Below, one piece after another: positions 35,229 to 48,320 of a stretch of DNA of 64,000 nucleotides. Both the position numbers and the translations under genes were made by a program. The stretch covers positions 35,431,842 through 35,495,841 of the forward strand of contig NC_067488.1 of NCBI RefSeq assembly GCF_947179515.1, given 5' to 3'. The notes under the pieces are model-generated. The model saw only the letters and a list, made by a program, of their open reading frames with translations, ran no database searches and was not told the DNA's origin. This DNA is from Apodemus sylvaticus. Lineage: Eukaryota > Chordata > Mammalia > Rodentia > Muridae. Within the stretch, counting starts at the first letter, position 1, and each line of letters starts with the position of its first letter.

Positions 35229-35275
35229 TCCTCTCTCTCTTTCTCTGTCTCTCTGTCTCTGTCTCTCTCTCACGC
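35229..35275. repeat. CT-rich (TCTC/TCTG)n tract
   Basis: Imperfect CTCT/CTGT repeat of about 45 bases, 116 bp into intron 31. Confidence 0.93.
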
Positions 35276-36239
35276 ACATACACACTTACAAATATAATGT
35301 GACTATGAATGTTTTAAAGAGAGCAAAGATGGATACATGGAACTAATCAGAAGGAGGAAGGGGAAGGGAAAATGGTATAATTATGTTATAGTCCCCAAAA
35401 CTAATATATACATATATTTATATATCATCAATTTATATATATACACACATAGACAACAGTAAGATTATCCATGGTCCTTCAGAGATGTGAAACCATTAAA
35501 AAGGGCATGAGTGGTTTGCTCTGCTCTGGGATCTCACCTTACTTTCACCAGAATTTTGTGCAACTGTCCATACAAAGATCTCAAAAACAGTGACTTTTAT
35601 ACCATCACAGTTGCTCTTTCTGTTCAAGGACAGTGATTGTGTCGTTTGTCATCATGATGGTGATGTCATTTCTTTCACGCTGTTCTTCCAGCAATGTCTT
35701 CTTCCTTCATCTTTGCCAGGGCTCTTCTCGGTATCTCCTCAAATTTCAGAGGCCACAAGGCTGTGGAACAGCTCTGTTTTGTGGGAGCTTCTCTTAAGCT
35801 GGTTCTGTCACTTATTTGGTGGGACTGCTCATGTCAACACTCCTAGGCCCTTTGCCAGAGGAGTCTCATAGTAACTGGTCTGAGTTCACACACTAGCAAG
35901 GTAGAAAGAATATTGGTCACTGGGAAGCCTAGATCATGCTCTCAAATTCACTTGGGGTTTATGTATCTACTATCCAGGGCTGCTAAGAGACTGTCTCTTC
36001 TGGGTCTTGGAAGAGATTCAGAATAAATCCTCCATCTTTGCCCTTGAGGGAAGGGCACGTAGTCTATCCTTTCCCCTGGAGATGCAGGAGTGTAGAGGCA
36101 AATACAATCCTTGTTGCTTCACACAGGGGGCAGAAGTTGCCTTTCTAGTCTCTGGAGACAAGGTTCATTCCTCCACAGGCTTCATAGATCCTGAGATTGT
36201 ATGTTCAATCACTCTCTGATTCTCATTTTCCCATGGGCT

Positions 36240-36425
36240 AGAGCCTTTTCAAGAGTTCCCAGCATGAAGGCCTGGGTTCCATTCCAAGCACCTAATAGTG
36301 GTTCATATCTATAATTCTAGGACTCAGGAGGTAGAGGCAGGGGGATTAGAAGTTCACAGACATACTTGGCTAAATACTGAATTCAAGGCTAGATTAGCCT
36401 ACACAACAGCCTATCTCAAAAATCA
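36240..36425 (+). repeat. B4 (ID-B1) like SINE, sense
   Basis: An ID-like piece (CCCAGCATGAAGGCCTGGGT) runs into B1-like words: ATAATTCTAGGACTCAGGAG, GTAGAGGCAGGGGGATTAGA, TTCAAGGCTAGATTAGCCTA, and AGCCTATCTCAAAAA. Confidence 0.7.
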
Positions 36426-36586
36426 CCCATCTAAATGGAATCTCCTGAGTCTTATAGTCTAGTAAGAGTTGGGGAGCAAATATGTGAGTTTAATCTACCA
36501 TCTTCCTAGAAGTTTAGTTTAGATACTACTCATTATCTCTATATTTTCAAAAGTATAATAATTTTTATTTTTTTCCTTCTGTGCAG

Positions 36587-36698
36587 TTGTGCTGAATGAT
36601 AGAGTGAAGAACTTTTATACTCGCCTGCCATTCCAAAAGCTCACAGGGATTTCCATCAGAGACAAAATCCCCATGTCTGGAAAACTCATTTCCAATGG
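36587..36698 (+). CDS. Tg: Tg exon 32: start of type-3b repeat 2
   Basis: A 112-nt exon, phase 1 in and phase 2 out, acceptor CTTCTGTGCAG and donor AATGG|GTAAGT. It reads VVLNDRVKNFYTRLPFQKLT, then GISIRDKIPMSGKLISN with a split Gly. It is close to human TG. Exons 32 and 33 together (192 nt) equal exon 26 of type-3b repeat 1, so the phase-2 intron 32 has no counterpart in the first unit. Confidence 0.95.
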
Positions 36699-38236
36699 GT
36701 AAGTGGCCAAGTGCTACCTTTAAGCTTATTATTAAGACTCCTTGGATTCCACCAAAAGGTGGTGCCTCAGCCTTTAAAGATAGCAGCTTAGCAACAGTAC
36801 AACCCAAAGCTAAGAGTATAGGACATAAGCAGATCAGAAATCCTCAATGGAGACAAATGACACTACATGCTACATTCTGTGCTGAGTCTGCAGTCTGCTG
36901 AGGGAGCTCAGATGTCCTGAGCAGTCTTGTCAGTTAATAAAAGTCATTAAGATTGTCAAACTTCTTTCTTGGAGTCTTTCAGTGTTGTGTTCAGAGTCTG
37001 GAAACAAGCACAATTTTTAACAGAGTCTTAGCTTATAGTAATGCTTACTTATTACCTCCACAACCTACTGATTACCAGAAGCTGTTATTTCTTTATTGGA
37101 TTTTTTGCCAGTTGTTACAACTGAAGATGAAGTCCTCTCAGCACACATTATCCATCTCACTCTTCAGAGTCCCCAAGCATGCTTTTGCCTATCTGCATTT
37201 CTGGGCCTTCCCTGGACCTCCCAATTTGAGGTGCTGGGAGGAGACTCATGAATCAAGATTTTAAGGACAATCCCCAGCGAGTCTTTTGTATGTTAGCAGT
37301 CACTGATCCATGAACTGCTAATCTGCGAAGTGTTGTTGAGTTACGGAATTGCATCATGTTGCTGGCAACTAAGTGCTATTTCTGAGAATAGAGCTCAAAA
37401 GATGGCACAAGCTGCTTTGTCTTGAGATCCAGTGGGACATCACCTTATTAAGGAAGGGGATAGAAGCTAGATGTCACTATGCTGGGACGAGGGGATAGAA
37501 AGCAGATATGTTTTGTTGGATGTCACCATGCTGGTCTTGATACTGGAACAGGAACTGGTGGGACAGACCTTATTACCAGCTATGGAAACCTATAGTCCAG
37601 TTAACAGTGGGCTTTAAAAAGGAGGGGGAAAGCAATAGGTAGGCAGATAGGTAACTGGGCAGGGATCTAGGGCAGAGAAAGCCAGGGAGATGACTTAACA
37701 TCTTCTGGGCAAAGATGCACTGGAAAAACTACCAAGCAGATATAAAATTCAACACTGGGTTTAATTTGGATTTAGGAAAAAAGGAGCACAAATGAGTCAG
37801 TATCCAGATAACAGAAAGGCTCAAGATGCTAGGCAAGCTCTCAGGAGTCGGGAGTGATTCATCAGATTAAGACATAGGATCAAGGAAGGTGAATGCTGAG
37901 AACTGGGCTCCAGAGCATTGGCTTGAGGTGCTAGAGTCCTTCTGCCAGGAAGCTTCAGGCTGGGACCTGAAGCTATACTGGTTGGATAAACAAGAATGGT
38001 CCTTGAGAGGGACTGACTGAGTTAGCAAATTAATATAGGACCTGAAGATAATGTTCCTTAGAAGAGTGGAAATATGTCTTCAGGGAGCTAGAATGCTAAT
38101 GTCAGCCTAATCACCCATACTTTATATGCTTACGAAGAAATATGATCTTTTAAGTTTGAGTGATTCCATTCCTTCTGCACAGCAGAATCTGGGTGCCCAC
38201 AGGAAGTTTCACATATGTCTTTACTTCACACTGCAG
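36699..38236 (+). other. Tg: Intron 32
   Basis: No exon or clear transposon recognised. A diverged direct duplication of about 40 bp lies near 37456-37540 (GGGGATAGAA...ATGTCACTATGCTG and a second copy). The acceptor is CTTCACACTGCAG. Confidence 0.85.
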
Positions 38237-38316
38237 GTTCTTTGAGTGTGAGCGGCTCTGTGACAGGGACCCATGTTGCACTGGCTTTGGTTTTCTAAAT
38301 GTCTCCCAGCTGCAAG
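38237..38316 (+). CDS. Tg: Tg exon 33: type-3b repeat 2, CC segment
   Basis: An 80-nt exon, phase 2 in and phase 1 out, donor CAAG|GTAAGA. It reads GFFECERLCDRDPCCTGFGF and LNVSQLQ with a split Gly. It carries the type-3b cysteine cluster and the NVS sequon. The CDRDPCCTGF stretch aligns without gaps to CDNDSCCDGF of exon 26. Skipping this exon alone would shift the frame. Confidence 0.96.
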
Positions 38317-39018
38317 GTAAGACTAATGAAGGAGGCAGACCCCAGCCCCAGGCATATACCTCAGTCTAGAAACACTCATGTTTGTGATTCTATATGGTCC
38401 TTAGCATCGCCTCATGACAAGAAGGATAAGTTAGCCTCATGTGCAGAAAGGAAACAGTCTGGGAGAAGCAAGTGACTTATTAATAAATTAACATTGTGGC
38501 TGCCCTGGTCTATCTGCCCATTTCATGTATGAACAGACCTATCTGATCCCAAGGACTGTCCCTCCTTGTTTCTGTACTTCATTTATATGTCTTATTCTGT
38601 ACTTCCAAAGATGTCCAGGCAGCATCGTTGACTGAACTTTATATACATCACATGATCTATATTGAACACTTACTGGGTCACTTACTGGTGATGCGATTCT
38701 GGACAATTCACTTAAAATCTAACCAGGCCTTAGTTAGCATCCTCACCTGTAAACCTGGCCCAGCGAAATGAAACCCATAAGTCCATATCACCTCTTCTAG
38801 GCATGATTAACAGGTATTCTGTTAGGAGCAGCTACTTCCTTTCCTAAACTCAGAGGCTTCTAAATAGTGGATCTGAATTTGTTGGGATGGCCAAGTCCCC
38901 ACCTGGAATACAGTATCGAAGTCCTGGCATCTGTTGAGCAATGGGTTGCTGAATCCTTCTCGTTCAGTTCATATTTCTCACTGCCCCACCTTTCTGGACT
39001 CCTGTGTTCTCCCTCCAG
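38317..39018 (+). other. Tg: Intron 33
   Basis: A 702-bp intron with no recognisable repeat or exon. Acceptor TTCTCCCTCCAG. Confidence 0.9.
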
Positions 39019-39162
39019 GAGGAGAGGTGACCTGCCTGACTCTGAACAGCATGGGGATTCAAATGTGCAGTGAGGAGAATGGAGCAACCTGGCGCATTTT
39101 GGACTGTGACTCTGAGGACACTGAAGTCTACACCTATCCCTTTGGGTGGTACCAGAAGCCTG
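39019..39162 (+). CDS. Tg: Tg exon 34: type-3b repeat 2, middle
   Basis: A 144-nt exon, phase 1 to phase 1, donor GTGAGT. It reads GGEVTCLTLNSMGIQMCSEE, then GATWRILDCDSEDTEVY and TYPFGWYQKP. It is highly similar to human TG and is the counterpart of exon 27 (both follow a split Gly|G junction after the CC segment). Confidence 0.96.
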
Positions 39163-40850
39163 GTGAGTAACCTGCTACTGGCAGATGTGTCTGCTGTTGA
39201 CTGTATCCCAAGCCGACATTAGGATGATGTCTTATGATGAGGAAGATTAGTCAAAATTCACTGGGTACCAATGACAGAAACAGATTCTATTTAATTTAAG
39301 AAGAAATGAAATGGCTCGGAGACTGCTCATTAGCTTAAAGGAAAGATTACCAATTAGATCTCAGGAAAGATGGAACAAGATCAGGTTCACAGGTCCAGCT
39401 AGCTTTGGTATGTAGCCAGCTTCTTCAGTTTGCTGCTTGTGATTGCTTTAGAGGGGCTGCTCATGGTATCCTTTAGAAGCCTTTCATTCAGGGTCAGGTT
39501 TCAGCATAGTCTGGAAGCAGCCCTACTGCTGGAGGGAGAAGGGAATAACATGAGAGGAGGCCTCAGAAAATACAGAAGTATTAAGAGAAAAAAACCTTAA
39601 CCTACTCATGTCCTGTTGCTGGACAAACACAAAGTCTACAGTTGTCCTCTGTGCTGTGATCCCTTGGTTTCCTTGCTGTGTCAAGTTTTATCATCTGTCA
39701 GGATGATGATATTCTATATATGGCAGTGTCAGGGAAGGAAGAGGGCAGCCTGCATATGTTTTTTAGGACTTAAGTTAGGATTTCAGGAAAGGACATCCTG
39801 TATGGGCCATGAAGGCAAATGGTTGCATTGTTTAAGACTCATTTCAAGGTCTGTTTTAAGAGAACAACCTGAAATCATTGAATAAAAAAAGTGGATATTT
39901 CTGTATGTGCTTAGATAAAACTATAGTAACATTTGATGTTAGCATCCTCACTCCATAGGACAGGCTGGACTTTGTAAGACTCATATTGCTCCTTAGCTTC
40001 TGTCAGTAGGACAAGTGACTGAGATTCACTGCTCCCATCCACCTAGATGCTGGGTGTCTATGGTATAGACAGCTGCATGGGAACTAGAAGAGAGTAGCTA
40101 CCAGATTGTGTCCCAGGAGCAAACTCATGAAGATGTCTCAGAGCTAAAGTATGGCCTCGGGAAGTAACAGAGAAGCTGAACTGAGATCAGTGTCTCCAAC
40201 CTGACACATAGATCACTTCCTTCTCAATTCCATTTCTGAGTGAATCTGGAGAGTACTGGCCATTTTTCCAACACCCCTAGAAACTAGGGTTATATAACAG
40301 TTGCTGTAACTGAAGTCTTAGAGAAGTGGAACTTTGGTATCTATATTCTTCATACTGTAAAGCCACCATTTCCCTAACTAATTTGGGCAGTAAGAGAAGA
40401 TGGACATTCTTCTTGTGCCTGCTGTGTATCAGAAACATGCTAGGTCTGCATGAGCCTTGACATTTCGCATTATGGGAGCTCAGTGGAGTAACTTACAAGC
40501 AACTGATTCATCAACTTCATCAACTAAAAAAGGTTAACATGATAGCAGACCAGCTGTCCCCGGTGTGGTCTTTCTTGTCCAAGCTGTGTTGTAACTAATG
40601 GGTACAGTTTGGTTTCTAGGGCAGAGTTTGCTTAGCTTTGCTTATGTATCTATATGTTCATTAGCTTTGAGGCAGTTAGTATGAACATGATCACTTCCAG
40701 GCTAGAAGACATCTTGCTAATCGCTTGATTTATCATGATTGGAGGTTGCTCTGTTGGGTTTTTCTTTTCTTTCAACAGCTTGAATTGTTTTATGAAAAAA
40801 AAATGGGAGTTGTATAATGAAATTGCCTCTGTGGACTTATATTTCCATAG

Positions 40851-40905
40851 AGAGACATCTTTAGGGCCAGGGACATACAGAGACATCTTGAGGGCCAGGG
40901 AGGAG
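40851..40905. repeat. Tandem duplication, 28-bp unit, two copies
   Basis: AGAGACATCTTTAGGGCCAG and, 28 bases later, AGAGACATCTTGAGGGCCAG. Confidence 0.85.
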
Positions 40906-43633
40906 AGCATGCTTGCCTACTACATTAGTTCTGTATGACCCGCATGGACAGCTGCAAGCCTTAAGCTGCTTCAGAGCTCTGCTCACCTCAGGCCCTGCTC
41001 TTCTGTCCACTCACCTTTTCACCCTGCCAGCATCTGGAAAATGCCACTTTCCATTTTCATTTGACTATGGAAGAGTTGGACAGAAAGAAGCTTATGCAGT
41101 AATTCATTTGTTCAGAATGTGATGGAAGTCATGCCAAGCTGTTTCAACATCTTGACAGGCTGGCAAGGATAAGAACCCAAGGTACTCCTGGTTCCAACAG
41201 GTTCCAGCTGCTCTGGTCCTTTTCATCTGACAGCCTGGAGTGCTAGTGTCTTCCAACACATATGCTGAGGCTCAGAGTAGGGACTCAGGAGTCCTGACCA
41301 GAAGCCACATGACAGACAATGAAAAGTCTTATCAGGACTGTCACTCAAGAGCAAATACTGCCACATAAGGAATGCTGTGGTGTGACAGTCTGGCCTCTGT
41401 TCATGAGACTTTCATGCTGGAGGCCAGTACTTTGGAAGCACTATTTCATGAAATCCTCATTTCCCTGTCAGATATAAGAGAGGCATGGAGGCTCAAGGGT
41501 ACATAGCAAATGGGTGACAGACCTGGGACCCAGTTAATTTTACCTCCTAAGTTGCTATGTCACATGACAGAGGGAGAATGATCCTGGTTTCCTGACCTCC
41601 AGGAACTCTGTGTTAAAGAGAGCAACAGGTGCTGATGAAGTAAACACTTGATGCTGGGATTCTTACCTTTGGGCCGGATGCTTCCAAACTTTCCTGAGTG
41701 TTTGTACTGATGTGCAGTGCTGGTCATTGAGGAATAGGAAAAGAACAGATGTTGCTGTTTTTCATAGGCTTATCCTAGAGAGACCAGAGTGAGCATGTGT
41801 GAATAACTGCAACACAGCAGGAACAGCCTACAGGAAGTCTGATTGCAGGAAGTATTGGCTAAAGAGAAAGAGAAGCCATGCTTTTCTAGTCCTTGTCTTT
41901 GGATCATCTAATCTGTATAGGGCTAGGCAAGGTGCTGCACACATGGAAACACCAAGCCTTGTCCTTAAAGGACCTCTCCTAATTGCCTTCTCCTACTCAG
42001 TCCTTGCACAAGACACATACTTTCACTGTGGAACTCTGATAGGTAAAAGCTGTAGGAGACTGGGCCTGCTACAATCACAAATAAAATGGCTCGTCTTAAA
42101 CTGGCTGTCTGCAGACACAATTCTGAGCATGAATATGGTATCAGGGCACTCTGAGGAAAAGTTCTTTCCTGTCCCCCATGGAAGACATGTGTTCCCTGAC
42201 CAAAGAATTAAGTCACAGCAATGCCACAGGTGTTACCGAGGGAAGTCCTCTGGATGAAGAGTCAGCAGACTGTAAACGGGAGGGAAGAACTGCTCTTTCA
42301 CAGGGATCATGCCAAAGAGATTTCAGGGAAATGTGAGTCTGAGAGGATAGATGACAGAGAAGCAGAGAGTTGAGACAAGGGGGACATATGTTCTCCTCCA
42401 CACCTCACAGCTTCAGCAAAGAGGACTGCACACCAGCCATCACATCCTGACTTCTTTACCCTCACTGTTCTCATGGAGGATGAAACAAAGCTGAGTCCTC
42501 CCATGTCCAGGAAAAGAATACCAGGAACACAGAAGTACCAGAGCTGATTCCCATAGATCCTGTGGAAATAGGCTTGCTGATGCTACTGTCCTCAAGTTCA
42601 TCCAATGTGTGGTGTTTCTTAGCATAGAAACGCAGAAGCCCTGGCCAGCTTTGTGAATGAAAATGAAGTTGTTTGTAGTCCTCCCCAACAGCAGAACCCA
42701 GAAAAGAAACATTCTTGGTGTCTAGAATACCAAGTATATATACACAGGACACAGGGGTTACTCACATCCACACATCATAAACTCAGGCCTTCCTGAACTT
42801 CATAAACTTCAGGCATAGGTAGGAATAGGTCCTGATAGCCCCTGCATCTTAAAGAAGATCACCTCCCCTACCTCACTCATATGTGCACCACATGGACTTC
42901 AGTGAGGCCACACTTGGCTTTGTTCACTAAGTCAAATGTATCTTCTTGAAATGACTATCATAGCTCTGGGTCTTTTTTTTTTTCCTTCTAGGCAAGCTCT
43001 CTCAAAACCCGTTGAAGTTACAGACACAAAAGAGACATTAGAAAGGGATTGACAATCTCTTCTAGTTATCCTCTGGACCCACACAGATGGTGCCACATTC
43101 ACAGAGCAGTTACTGTATCCTCCATCCTCCCTCCCATCATACCAACACACTCACATTCACCAGGCACTATGCGTTCCTATCATTGGCTAACAGCCAGCGT
43201 TCCCTCACCATAGTGCCTTCTGTCTACTCACAAGCCAGTGAGGTAAGGCTTATTCTATTTCTTATACCCAGACAAGATGAGATTGGAGCTTTTTTTTTCT
43301 CCAGCACTTTTGCCAGAAAATGTGTAGTCCCATCTGAGACTAAGATCCCAATTTTCTAGACATAAGTTGGGAATTCACTGATTATTTCAGTTCTGATGCA
43401 AAATACCTGAAGTTTAGGTCAGAACTGAGAACCTGTGCAAAGGGTACAATCTTACAAGCTTCCCCACTACCTGCTAACTATGAGCTCAGGACCTTCTGTC
43501 CTTCCAAGCAACTGAGTGTAAGTTAAGAATTTCCATTTCTCCCCCTGTTGTCCAAAACCTTGCCAGAATATCTCAAGAAATACAGAGAAACCATTAGCTA
43601 CTATTCATAGTTTACTAGGACAGATTCAACTGG

Positions 43634-43718
43634 GACTGGGCTTGGGTATACCTCAGAAGTAGAGTGCTTCTCTGGTATATGTAAGTCTTGGATTTCATCT
43701 CTACCAAGGCAAGCAAAC
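43634..43718 (+). repeat. ID-like SINE, diverged
   Basis: TTGGGTATACCTCAGAAGTA followed by GAGTGCTTCTCTGGTATA and a TTGGATTTCATCTCTACC segment resembling the tRNA-Ala-derived ID head, with a CAAACAGAAACC tail. Confidence 0.5.
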
Positions 43719-44633
43719 AGAAACCAAATCCTTACGATTCACTAGCCATGTGGAAGACAATGTGGAAAGTGGGGCAGAGGGATCTCTTGCCTATCGTGGC
43801 TGTGTGCTCACTGACTGTGGAGCTTTCCAAACCCAGCAAGCAGCTCAGGAGCTTTGGGCCAAGACATAGGATGAAGTCCTGATGGAGATCTTCATACATG
43901 CCAGTGTCATAAATGCTGGCTCTATCCCCTGAGGTCAATACCGGGACTGACAATGGCATCTTTCATGCCCCTGGATTACAGCTGCATGCAGATCTAGAAA
44001 GCACTATAGAGTGCTGGGAGCTTTGTCACAGTCACCTGTCCTTAGTTTATATGCTTCAGTTGTCCCTAGATTTTCATTAGAACTACACAAAACACAACGA
44101 GAGCTCTCTGGATTTCAGCATAGATTTCTAGAACAGTGTACCCAAATAACAGGAAGTACATGTTTGGTTAAATACACTCAGCAGACACCAGACTGTTCCC
44201 TAATGAATCTACTCTTGGGTTCCCTATTCTGAGCTTCATCTGGGAAGGGACAACAAAACAGAGTATCACTGGAGTCCAGATACAGGCCTGGTACAACGGG
44301 TATAGTGGGGAAATTGTTAGCAACTATGGAAATTCTATGTGATGTTTTCAGTATGGGGGTGTTTCCTCAGTTCAGAGGTTGGTATCAGGAAACCTATTGG
44401 GAATATCAAGTCTCAGGCTAATCCCCAACCCCTGGAGTTGGACCCTTGGAAGATGGGTCCCAGCATAGCGTTACCTGTTGTTACCAATCCCTGAGGTAGT
44501 TTTAATGTCAGCTAAAGTTTGCCAACTGATGTCTGTAAATAATAGCAAGAGGTGCCTCCAGGAGAGTGAGACAAAGGGGACAAGGAGGCTGTGACTGAAG
44601 GTCCGGAGCCTTCGAGGCTGGGGATCTTAGTTC

Positions 44634-45030
44634 ATTGTATATGGTCATCAGAGAACAGGGTGACTTATAAGGAAATGCCTCTCATAGTTTTGGAAGTAGG
44701 CAGGCCAATTAATGCCAACATGCTGGCATCTGGAGAAGGCCTTCTCTATTTGTAACAGGGTAGAGGCAATATATGGGAAGGAATAGGTGAGAAGAAAATC
44801 AATACAGTGGAGGTGGCAGATTTTAAAACAGAACTGTTCCCATGATCAGATCCAGAGGCCACACATACCACCATAGCACCTCATCCTCACAAAACTATTT
44901 ATCTAGTCATAAGGCGGGAGCCCACAGACCTGACCACTTTTCAAAAGTGATAGGTCATATATAGAAGTCATATGAACTTCCACAGGAGTTTTGAAGGAAG
45001 CATTCAAGTCAAAGCATGGTGTTTTGTACA
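44634..45030 (-). repeat. MLT1-like LTR, antisense
   Basis: TTCATTGTATATGGTCATCA, CATAGTTTTGGAAGTAGGCA, GGCATCTGGAGAAGGCCTTC, later GCGGGAGCCCACAGACCTGA and a terminal AAGCATTCAAGTCAAAGCAT follow the reversed MLT1-type order. Confidence 0.5.
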
Positions 45031-45984
45031 CTAGACAAAAGGAAGTAAGATAGATAGAAATATGGGGGAGCCATGCAGGACTTTTGGACCCAGGCCAGAA
45101 ACATACTCTGATCTGAGGGACATGAGACAATGACATTAGTGTGCCATTATGAGGGGGGAACCCTCTGAGTGGATAATGCCTGAATTTTTGATTGCTTACT
45201 CTATTTCCTAAGCTGTAATACTAGTCCCTATAAGGAAAAGGAGTTCTGGGCTTGGTCCTCTTTAAGTCATTGGAAGGAGGAAGAATAAGGAGGCTTCAAA
45301 GATTTGGATGTGCTCAGTGAAGGGAGAGGAAGGGAAGAGGCTAGAGAATTTCTGTGTCATCTACAGGATATGAAGTTCTTCACTGAGTTCTTATATCATC
45401 TTCACTATACAACTACCATGGCCAGGCATCAAAAACTAGGTGACCTGTCCCTGTGCACTTCTTCCTCATGATATATCGTATTCAAAACCAAGTATGTTTT
45501 TCCCCAAAGTCCAGGTATCCCCACTCATGTAACTTGCTATTTATCATTGCCATTTATTGATCTTTTGTGCCCTGTTTTTGTGGCATCCATTATACAGGAG
45601 GTTGCTTCCTATAATCCCACAGTGACCTTAGTAATAGGTAGTGACATCTCCATAGTACAGACGTGGAAATTGAGGCAGATTTGGAGGTTACAGCGGCAGG
45701 CTTCTGTGTTGTGGCTAATGACATATGAGTGAACAGTACCTGCTACCCCTAGAAGGAAAGTGTCAGGCAGTATTGAAGTGTACCGAAACCCCTTTACCCT
45801 GTGTGGTGCTAACTGAAGCATGATTTTCAACAGCGCCTTCCCGGTCCAGAGTCATAAGAGAAGAAGTCAATATGGAGCTCCGCCCTTGGCTCATGCTGAC
45901 TTACACAGACCTCTGGTTTTCACCACAGCTCAGCTCCTTTGCTCTTGTCTCTGTAGCTAACATATTGCTTTTTCTTCTTTCCAG

Positions 45985-46050
45985 ATGTGTGGAGTGACCC
46001 TCCCAGCTTCTGCCCATCTACTGCCCTGCAATCCCTCACTGAGGAGAAGG
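45985..46050 (+). CDS. Tg: Tg exon 35: end of type-3b repeat 2, small exon
   Basis: A 66-nt exon, phase 1 to phase 1, acceptor TTCTTCTTTCCAG and donor AAGG|GTAAGT. It reads DVWSDPPSFCPSTALQSL and TEEK with a split Val. The human sequence in this position contains PSFCP and SLTEK, which confirms the frame. It sits alone between introns of 6.8 and 8.8 kb and has the length and phase of exon 28. Confidence 0.95.
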
Positions 46051-47074
46051 GTAAGTTCACTGTCTACCTGATCATTCTTGGGAGAAATGCCATTTCTCTC
46101 CACTTGCTATTTTTTCCTTTTCCTTTGTGTAATGACTTAGAACTTAAGGCATGTCACTGTTGCATTCACAAATTCTAGACTTTGTGGATCAAGCACATTT
46201 GCAGGTATGCTAGACACCATCAAGGTGCCCTTTCCATAGATATAAATGACAGGATTGCACACATAACAGCTCACAGAAGCCGATGGAGTTACACCTGATG
46301 TTCTTAAGTATGCATAACCCTCCCAGAGACTCTCTAGACTCACAGTCCCAGGCAAGGCCAGGAGGGTGGTGTTGCGGTCTCAAAGTCAAATGGCAGTTGT
46401 TCTATGGCCCCATACCAAGAAATTCAACCAAGATTGAGGCAGACCATTAGTTCTACTGCAACATGCTTCAAGTGGCTGCAGGGTAGTCTGGAACACAGGA
46501 GTGTGAGGATTGGAGATGCTTTGTGCTCGAGGGTGATGTGAAATGGTCTGGCCAATGTGGGCTAACCTTCTGCACTGTCCTTTCTTCCATTTCTCCTTGT
46601 CAGAAAATGAGACGTAGTAGGCTCCGGGTGTCACTCAGCTAAGAGGATACATTCTGTTAATCTCTGTCCTATGAAATGATACCTGAGAAAATTGGGATAC
46701 CTACCTAAGGGGGTAAACCGAAGATCATGTAGGAAGGGGTTGTTTGACACCAAGGCTATGGCTGAATCTAAAATTGTCAGCCTATGTCATCAGCCTGCTT
46801 CCCACAGTCAAAGCAGCTGACTGAAAATCACGCAACATACATATATAGACTTTTTTCTCAGCATCCTGTATTGGGTATCTGATACCCTTAATCAGGTGCC
46901 AATTCCCTGAAGAACTGTGAGGCAGGTGTCATTGGCATGTCACAGGGTGTAATGAAGGATTTGTGACTCCTAGATCCTTACTTATGATTCATAACTAAAC
47001 CAAAACTTATTCTGAATGTGTCAGTGTAGTAAATAAAAATTATTGGGATAGTCAAAGTGTCCCAAAGATTTGTC

Positions 47075-47102
47075 TCACACACACACACACACACACACAC
47101 AC
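47075..47102. repeat. (CA)n microsatellite
   Basis: About 14 CA units. Confidence 0.95.
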
Positions 47103-47387
47103 CTATGCTACCTCTATTCTACTTCCCTTTCGCATGCTGGAGGCCACCACCACCACTTTGATTTCTTGTGTCTCTATGTTGTTACTCTTATCTGTGCATT
47201 TCTAAGTTACATACAGATCCCATTGTTATTCAGTTTGTCCATTTTAGAACCACGCCCACTGCTGCCAGGAAGAGCTGGCTGAAACACTAGCTGGCATAGT
47301 CTAGTTTTATGCTGCTCTGTGTGTCCTGACATGCTGCTATTTTCTCTCCTATACTATTGCACATCCTTGTTGGTTTTCATCTGTTGT

Positions 47388-47390
<3 letters not shown>

Positions 47391-47438
<48 letters not shown>
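47391..47438. repeat. (GT)n microsatellite
   Basis: About 24 uninterrupted GT units. Confidence 0.97.
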
Positions 47439-47440
<2 letters not shown>

Positions 47441-48264
47441 ATGTCCCTGGTGTGGCTGAGCTCTGTAAAGCATACATCGTCTTGTAGGTCTCTACATGGC
47501 TGTCTGCTTACTCTTTGCTCTCGTGCACCAGCTTCTGTGACAGTCACAGTCAATGGTGGACAAATAGTTGAAGATAGGATTGTGTTGACAGGGGTGGTTG
47601 TCCTACTATCCCCAAGTCTGCTAATGTGTCACTGGTTTGGCATATTTGGTTTTTATGAATCTTCATCATCATAAAAACACTGGGATGAATGAGCACTCAG
47701 AGCCCCTTCTGAAGACCAAACTGTTTACTGAGCTGATTCTCCAAAGAGGAATTTTACACTAGAAAAAAAAGTGACATTTTAAGATTTGGCCCACATTGCC
47801 TAATTGCCCTCAAATACTTCTTCCTAGCTTTTGGGTATGAATTATATGTTACATTCTCATGATTCTTAAATATTATCATATCAAAACCAGAAAATTTGTA
47901 GAAAACCAGTGCTTAGGTGCAAATGTCAAATATAGCTGCAGATGTATAAATCAAACCATAGCAAGTATAATGCTTCTGTTTGTGTTGTTGAGGCTTAACA
48001 TGCCCACAAGAGAAAACAATGAAAGTAATACAGTACTGAATGTCTCCCTCTATGAAGTCCACAGCTCTGAGAAGATGTTTCCAAAACAGACAGACCTGAC
48101 GTTATAGTAGTTTTAAATGTGCCTTCAATGAGACAGATTCATCTGGGCCAAGAGTCCCCGTCAGCAACATGCACAGTTTGGAATTAGTACTTCAGTGTGC
48201 ATCAGAGACAGGGTTTTATTCTGCCTTCAGTGTTTTATCTTACCATTGTTTTAGTATGATCCAG

Positions 48265-48265
<1 letters not shown>

Positions 48266-48319
<54 letters not shown>
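48266..48319. repeat. (TG)n microsatellite
   Basis: About 27 uninterrupted TG units. Confidence 0.97.

Positions 48320-48320
<1 letters not shown>

Larger units (their letters stand above)
35113..36586 (+). other. Tg: Intron 31
   Basis: No exon recognised. It contains a CT-rich tract and a B4-like SINE (about 36240-36425) shortly before exon 32. The remainder is anonymous. Confidence 0.87.
39163..45984 (+). other. Tg: Intron 34, about 6.8 kb
   Basis: No exon recognised. It holds a small tandem duplication at 40851-40905, an ID-like SINE near 43.63-43.72 kb and an antisense MLT1-like LTR (about 44634-45030). Long stretches (39.2-40.8, 41-43.6 and 45.0-45.9 kb) are anonymous. Confidence 0.85.

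Noticed and set aside
37456..37540. Diverged direct duplication (GGGGATAGAA...GATGTCAC) in intron 32
   Set aside because: Short, imperfect and without any function suggested by context. Mentioned only in the intron entry.
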